Shown here: in pieces, positions 60,336-64,000 of the stretch
How positions within the stretch are numbered: position 1 is the stretch's first letter
How the letters are laid out: the number at the start of each line of letters is the position of its first letter
Assembly: GCA_031284315.1 (NCBI GenBank)
Contig: JAITAB010000026.1
Span: 1-64,000 of the forward strand
Origin: Campylobacteraceae bacterium
Lineage (GTDB): Bacteria > Campylobacterota > Campylobacteria > Campylobacterales > Campylobacteraceae
Length of the DNA stretch: 64,000 bases
Direction: 5' to 3'
Made by a program: the position numbers and the translations under genes
The notes under the pieces: model-generated
Told to the model about the DNA's origin: nothing
What the model saw: only the letters and a program-made list of their open reading frames with translations
Databases searched by the model: none

Positions 60336-60839
60336 GTGAAATTCGTTTCTATTATTATAGGAAGTAAAAGCGATTACGACGCCATGAGCGAGTGCGCCAA
60401 AACGCTTGAAAAATTTAATGTCAAATATGAGCTTGTAGTCTCTTCCGCCCACAGAAGTGCGGAGCGGACAAAAACTTATGTGAAAAGCGCAGAGGCAAAA
60501 GGAGCTGCGGTTTTTATAGCGGCGGCTGGAATGGCTGCGCATCTTGCGGGCGCCGTGGCGGCTATCACAACATGTCCTGTTATAGGCGTTCCGATGGCAG
60601 GCTCGGCTGTAAACGGCATAGACGCGCTCTTTTCTACCGTCCAAATGCCATCAGGCATGCCCGTAGCGACAGTTGCAATAGGGAAAACGGGAGCCGTAAA
60701 CAGCGCCTATTTAGCCATGCAGATACTCTCTTTAAGCGATGAAGAACTTTTTGTAAAACTTCAAGAAGACAGAGTCAAAAAGGCAAAGCAGGTAGAGACG
60801 GACTCAAAAGAGATAGAAGTTTTGATAAGCAATACTTGA
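60336..60839 (+). CDS. purE: N5-carboxyaminoimidazole ribonucleotide mutase
   Basis: 167 residues from GTG. Class I PurE motifs: [32 protein letters not shown] and [27 protein letters not shown], plus [21 protein letters not shown]. Moves the carboxylate in purine synthesis (with PurK). Follows the U32 gene by 57 bases; no other purine gene is nearby. Confidence 0.97.
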   Translation: MKFVSIIIGSKSDYDAMSECAKTLEKFNVKYELVVSSAHRSAERTKTYVKSAEAKGAAVFIAAAGMAAHLAGAVAAITTCPVIGVPMAGSAVNGIDALFSTVQMPSGMPVATVAIGKTGAVNSAYLAMQILSLSDEELFVKLQEDRVKKAKQVETDSKEIEVLISNT

Positions 60840-60941
60840 CAGATTGTTTCGCGCATAAAAAGTGTTTTTGCGGGACTTTAAACAAAAAATCGTATAATGA
60901 CGCTTTATTTTTCATGAAAAACAGACAAAGAAAGAGGAACT

Positions 60942-61805
60942 ATGATGACATTCAGCGAAATACTGCTTGCCTTGCAGGATTTTTGGCAAAAACAAGGATG
61001 CAATATAATTCAGCCGTATGATATCCCCTCAGGCGCAGGTACTTTTCATAATGCTACATTTTTGCGCTCTTTGGGCAAAAAGCCATGGTCGGCCGCATAT
61101 GTTGCGCCAAGCCGAAGACCCACAGACGGCAGATACGGTGAAAATCCAAATCGTCTGGGCAGTTACTATCAATTTCAAGTGATTATAAAACCAAGTCCTG
61201 ATGGGATTCAAGCGTTATATCTCAAAAGTCTTGAATCTTTGGGGCTTGAGATAAAAAAACATGATATACGGTTTGTGGAAGATAATTGGGAATCCCCGAC
61301 TTTGGGCGCATGGGGACTTGGCTGGGAAGTTTGGCTTGACGGCATGGAAGTTACGCAGTTTACCTATTTTCAGCAAGTCGGCGGCATACCTTGCGATCCT
61401 GTTTCAGTGGAGATAACATACGGCGTTGAGAGGCTCGCGATGTATCTGCAAGAGGTTGATTCGGTGTTTGATATAGTATGGAATTCCAACGAATACGGCA
61501 CTACGACTTACCGCGACATACACCATGAGAGCGAGTATGAATTTAGCAAATACCATTTTGAAGTTGCGGATATACAGATGCTTTTTGCCCAGTTTGAAGC
61601 CGTGCAGCTTGAATGCAAACGCTGCCTTGACGCCAATCTTTCGCTTCCCGCTTATGATTATTGCCTGCTTGCGTCTCACATTTTCAATATTTTGGACGCG
61701 CGCAAAGCGATATCCGTAACAGAGAGGCAAAACTATATCCTGAAAATCCGCGAATTGACCAAAGGGTGCGCTTTAAAATATCAAGAGAGCATTAATGAAG
61801 ATTGA
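60942..61805 (+). CDS. glyQ: Glycyl-tRNA synthetase alpha subunit
   Basis: 287 residues, the alpha chain of the bacterial two-subunit enzyme. Motifs: [60 protein letters not shown] and [11 protein letters not shown]. The alpha chain carries the catalytic core; glyS (beta) is not next to it here, although in many genomes the two are adjacent. Overlaps the NIF3-like gene by 11 bases. Confidence 0.98.
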   Translation: MMTFSEILLALQDFWQKQGCNIIQPYDIPSGAGTFHNATFLRSLGKKPWSAAYVAPSRRPTDGRYGENPNRLGSYYQFQVIIKPSPDGIQALYLKSLESLGLEIKKHDIRFVEDNWESPTLGAWGLGWEVWLDGMEVTQFTYFQQVGGIPCDPVSVEITYGVERLAMYLQEVDSVFDIVWNSNEYGTTTYRDIHHESEYEFSKYHFEVADIQMLFAQFEAVQLECKRCLDANLSLPAYDYCLLASHIFNILDARKAISVTERQNYILKIRELTKGCALKYQESINED

Positions 61806-62517
61806 GAAAATCTATGAATTTTTAAACGCTCTAAGTCCTTTTGAACTCCAAGAGGAGTGGGATAACAGCGGGCTTGTCGCAGGATCCATGCAAAGTGAAG
61901 CAGAAAGCATCTGCGTTTGTTTAGATTTGAGTTTAAAGACAGTTTTGAAAGCCGATAAAAACACGCTTTTTATCACTCACCATCCGCTTGTTTTCAAATC
62001 GCTGAAAAAATTTGACTATTCAAGATATCCGAGTTCTATTTTAAAAGCCGCGATGGAGAAAGAGTGCGCAATTATCGCTATGCATACGAATATAGACAAA
62101 ACGCATCTAAACCGTTTTGCACTTGAAGAAATTCTTGGTTTTAAAACGCTGAAAAGCGAAGGATTTATAAGCTATTTTGAAACGGATAAAAGTTTTAATG
62201 AACTTGCCTTACATGTAAAAGAGAAGCTGAAAATTGCCGCGATAAAAGTCGTTCCGACAGATAAACGGATAAAAAAAGCCGCTTTTTGCGCGGGTTCGGG
62301 CGGAGATTTGCTCGGCGGCGTAGAAGCGGATTGTTTTATAAGCGGAGATTTCAAATATCATCATGCGATAGAGGCAAAAGAGAATAATATAGCTCTTATA
62401 GATGCAGGACATTTTGAGAGCGAACGCTATTTTCCGCACATGCTAAGCAAATATTTGAAAAATTTTCCATTAAAGGCTATAATAACAGATTGCAAAAATC
62501 CGTTTGAGTACAAATAA
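61795..62517 (+). CDS. NIF3-like dinuclear metal protein
   Basis: 240 residues. NIF3/YbgI motifs: [41 protein letters not shown] and [13 protein letters not shown], whose His, Asp and Glu residues bind two metal ions in a toroidal hexamer. Biological role is still open; GTP cyclohydrolase-like activity has been proposed for some relatives. Despite the name it is not a nitrogen-fixation gene. Coupled to glyQ upstream and followed by the zinc-ribbon gene. Confidence 0.93.
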   Translation: MKIEKIYEFLNALSPFELQEEWDNSGLVAGSMQSEAESICVCLDLSLKTVLKADKNTLFITHHPLVFKSLKKFDYSRYPSSILKAAMEKECAIIAMHTNIDKTHLNRFALEEILGFKTLKSEGFISYFETDKSFNELALHVKEKLKIAAIKVVPTDKRIKKAAFCAGSGGDLLGGVEADCFISGDFKYHHAIEAKENNIALIDAGHFESERYFPHMLSKYLKNFPLKAIITDCKNPFEYK

Positions 62518-62535
62518 TTTAAGGACAGCAAAAAT

Positions 62536-63249
62536 ATGAACAAATATCTAAATCAACTTGTGAAACTTTCTGAGATAAACAAAGAGATTGATGCTTTTGA
62601 ACCGAGAATTCAAAGGATAGAAAAGAGTATAAGCGTTGCTTTTGAAAAAGCCAAAAATGCCGTAGAAAGCGTTGAACTGATAGAAGCGGAGATAAAAGAA
62701 GCCAAACTGAAAAAGCTTAAAAACGAGAGTCTTTTGGCGGAATTGTCCGAAAAATTGAAAGTTATCGGTAAAAAAACCTCCGCGATTAAGAGCGAAAAAG
62801 AGGTTAAGGCTTTGCAGTTGGAAGAGGATATCGCAAAAGAACAGTGCGATTTTGCCAACGAAGAGATAGCAAGATTTGAAAAAATAGCAGAGTTAAAAGA
62901 GGACGAAAAAATAAAGGCAAAAGCGCTTTATGAAGAACTTCAAAAGGCTGCGGAAGAGGTCAGCCTCTCTATGGAAAAAGAGAAAGAAGCGATAAAAGAG
63001 GAGATGTCCTCGGCATACGCCAGAAAAGAAGAGCTTGTAGGCGCAATGAGCCAGAGAATTCTCTCTTTTTATGAAAAAATCCGAAAATGGGCGCATAACA
63101 GCGCGGTAGTTCCCGTCAAAAAACAGGCATGCTACGGCTGCTTTATGCGCATAAATGACAAAACAAACGCTTTGGTTATTCAAAGTGAAGATATTGTTAC
63201 ATGTCCTCATTGCGGACGAATTTTATATAAGGAAGCTGCGCAAAATTAA
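62536..63249 (+). CDS. Coiled-coil C4 zinc-ribbon protein
   Basis: 237 residues: a long antiparallel coiled coil (residues 1-180; KLVKLSEINKEIDAFEPRIQRIEKS, KSEKEVKALQLEEDIAKEQ) followed by a C4 zinc ribbon (CYGCFMRI..CPHCGRIL). This is the widespread DUF164/zinc-ribbon family often found beside NIF3 genes, as here. Probably an RNA- or nucleic-acid-binding adaptor; no firm function is known to me. The stop overlaps the next start by 1 base. Confidence 0.88.
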   Translation: MNKYLNQLVKLSEINKEIDAFEPRIQRIEKSISVAFEKAKNAVESVELIEAEIKEAKLKKLKNESLLAELSEKLKVIGKKTSAIKSEKEVKALQLEEDIAKEQCDFANEEIARFEKIAELKEDEKIKAKALYEELQKAAEEVSLSMEKEKEAIKEEMSSAYARKEELVGAMSQRILSFYEKIRKWAHNSAVVPVKKQACYGCFMRINDKTNALVIQSEDIVTCPHCGRILYKEAAQN

Positions 63250-64000
63250 TGAAGCTCTTTTTTATATACTTCTATTGCGCGGTACTTAGCTTGTTTTACA
63301 TTGCGGCTCTGCCTGCATCTTTTGTAATATGCTGTTTCAAAAAATACAGAAGAGCCGTGCCTTCGCGTTTTTTCCTTTACAAAAATATGCCTTTCTCCAA
63401 CAAAAAAGGTATATGGCTTCATGCATGCAGTTACGGCGAAGTTTCGTCATTAACGCCTTTGATACATGCGATTGGAAGCGATAATGTTAATATCAGCGTC
63501 ATTACAAAAACAGGCTTTGACAAGGCATGCCAAATATGCAAAAGCGAAAATGTGCGATTTTTGCCGTACGAAATATTTTTGCCATTTTGGATAAAAAAAC
63601 AGCGCGCCCTTGTAGTAACGGAAGCGGAATTGTGGCTCATGTTATTTTACATCGCGAAAAAAAGAGGCATAAAAACCATATTGATAAACGCCAGAATTTC
63701 CGACAATTCATATCATAAGTATAAAAAGTTCAAATGGTTTTATAAAATACTCTTTTCATTTGTGGACGAGGTGCATGCGCAAAGCGAAACGGACAAAAAA
63801 AGACTTGCCTTTCTTGGCGCGCAGCATATAAAAGTTTCGGGTAATATAAAAAGTTCGCTGCTGCCGAAAATTACAAAGCGGTATAAAATAAACAATATCT
63901 ATAAAAGGGTCATAACGCTTGCCAGTACGCATATAGGCGAAGAAGCGGCGCTTTTGGAACAGCTTTCGCTTGCGGATTTGTCAAATACGCTTATTATAGT
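63249..64000 (+). CDS. waaA: Kdo transferase WaaA/KdtA, 3' truncated by window edge
   Basis: Missing from the ORF track because it runs off the window. ATG at 63249 overlaps the preceding TAA. 250 codons are visible: N-terminal membrane anchor (FFIYFYCAVLSLFYIAALPASFVI), IWLHACSYGEVSSLTPLI with the catalytic Glu in the GE of SYGEV, ALVVTEAELWLMLF, and VSGNIKSSL. This is the enzyme that adds Kdo to lipid A during LPS synthesis at the inner membrane. Same cluster nif3-znr-waaA is found in relatives. Confidence 0.92.
   Translation, partial: MKLFFIYFYCAVLSLFYIAALPASFVICCFKKYRRAVPSRFFLYKNMPFSNKKGIWLHACSYGEVSSLTPLIHAIGSDNVNISVITKTGFDKACQICKSENVRFLPYEIFLPFWIKKQRALVVTEAELWLMLFYIAKKRGIKTILINARISDNSYHKYKKFKWFYKILFSFVDEVHAQSETDKKRLAFLGAQHIKVSGNIKSSLLPKITKRYKINNIYKRVITLASTHIGEEAALLEQLSLADLSNTLII

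Overview
The window comes from a Campylobacterota (Epsilonproteobacteria) genome. Evidence: the order dnaJ-racR-racS-recR and the run fur-lysS-glyA-SPOR-aroE match the arrangement known from Campylobacter jejuni, and the window also carries cysteine-rich Sel1-repeat proteins, a two-gene glutamate synthase and a nif cluster. The DNA is AT-rich. No species name can be given from the sequence alone.

Layout. 1-0.7 kb: 3' end of a Sel1-repeat gene. 0.8-6.1 kb: a compact 5.3-kb integrative element in the 3' end of a tRNA-Met(CAT) gene, bounded by a 42-bp direct repeat. It carries a tyrosine integrase, an AlpA-like regulator, a YefM/YoeB-type toxin-antitoxin pair and a frameshifted Rep-like gene. 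6.3-12.8 kb: an AsmA-like protein, groES-groEL with a CIRCE-like operator, and acs. 13.3-22.6 kb: Sel1-repeat paralogues (two intact, one shortened by a stop codon, one decayed), a 14-repeat Cas12a-type CRISPR array, and a nifH-orf-nifD-nifK cluster. 22.9-28.7 kb: gltD and gltB. 29.0-36.4 kb: a type V-A CRISPR-Cas locus (cas12a, cas4, cas1, cas2) with a second array of 16 intact repeats. 36.7-64 kb: ordinary core genes, comprising dnaJ, racR, a shortened racS, recR, the gatC-to-aroE run, a YfgM/BamB-like pair, coaX, hisG, a large hybrid kinase with a CheY-like partner and a PAS protein, glnA, a PHP phosphatase, a U32 protein, purE, glyQ, a NIF3-like protein, a zinc-ribbon protein and the start of waaA/kdtA.

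Most interesting points. (1) A solitary Cas12a-type repeat hairpin lies upstream of cas12a with its own -10 box and terminator. The bases that follow the hairpin match, for 9 nt and next to a TTTA PAM, the core promoter of cas12a. This looks like a natural crRNA-like RNA that represses its own effector gene. (2) The two arrays share an almost identical 184-bp leader in inverted orientation, so they bracket about 20 kb that could invert by homologous recombination. (3) The first eight leader-side repeats of array 2 share a G-to-A change in the crRNA stem. (4) The nitrogenase genes are decaying: nifH has an in-frame TAG and a late frameshift, nifD has two to three frameshifts and has lost the FeMo-co ligand Cys275, and nifK is an open frame but has lost the P-cluster ligand Cys153. 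(5) The kinase partner of racR lacks its sensor and membrane region.

How the parts relate. Glutamate synthase and glutamine synthetase would serve ammonium assimilation whether or not nitrogen can be fixed; as read here, this strain cannot fix nitrogen. The Cas12a locus looks complete and active in adaptation, since both arrays are long and have uniform repeats. All functional assignments rest on motifs and gene order read by eye; no database search was run.
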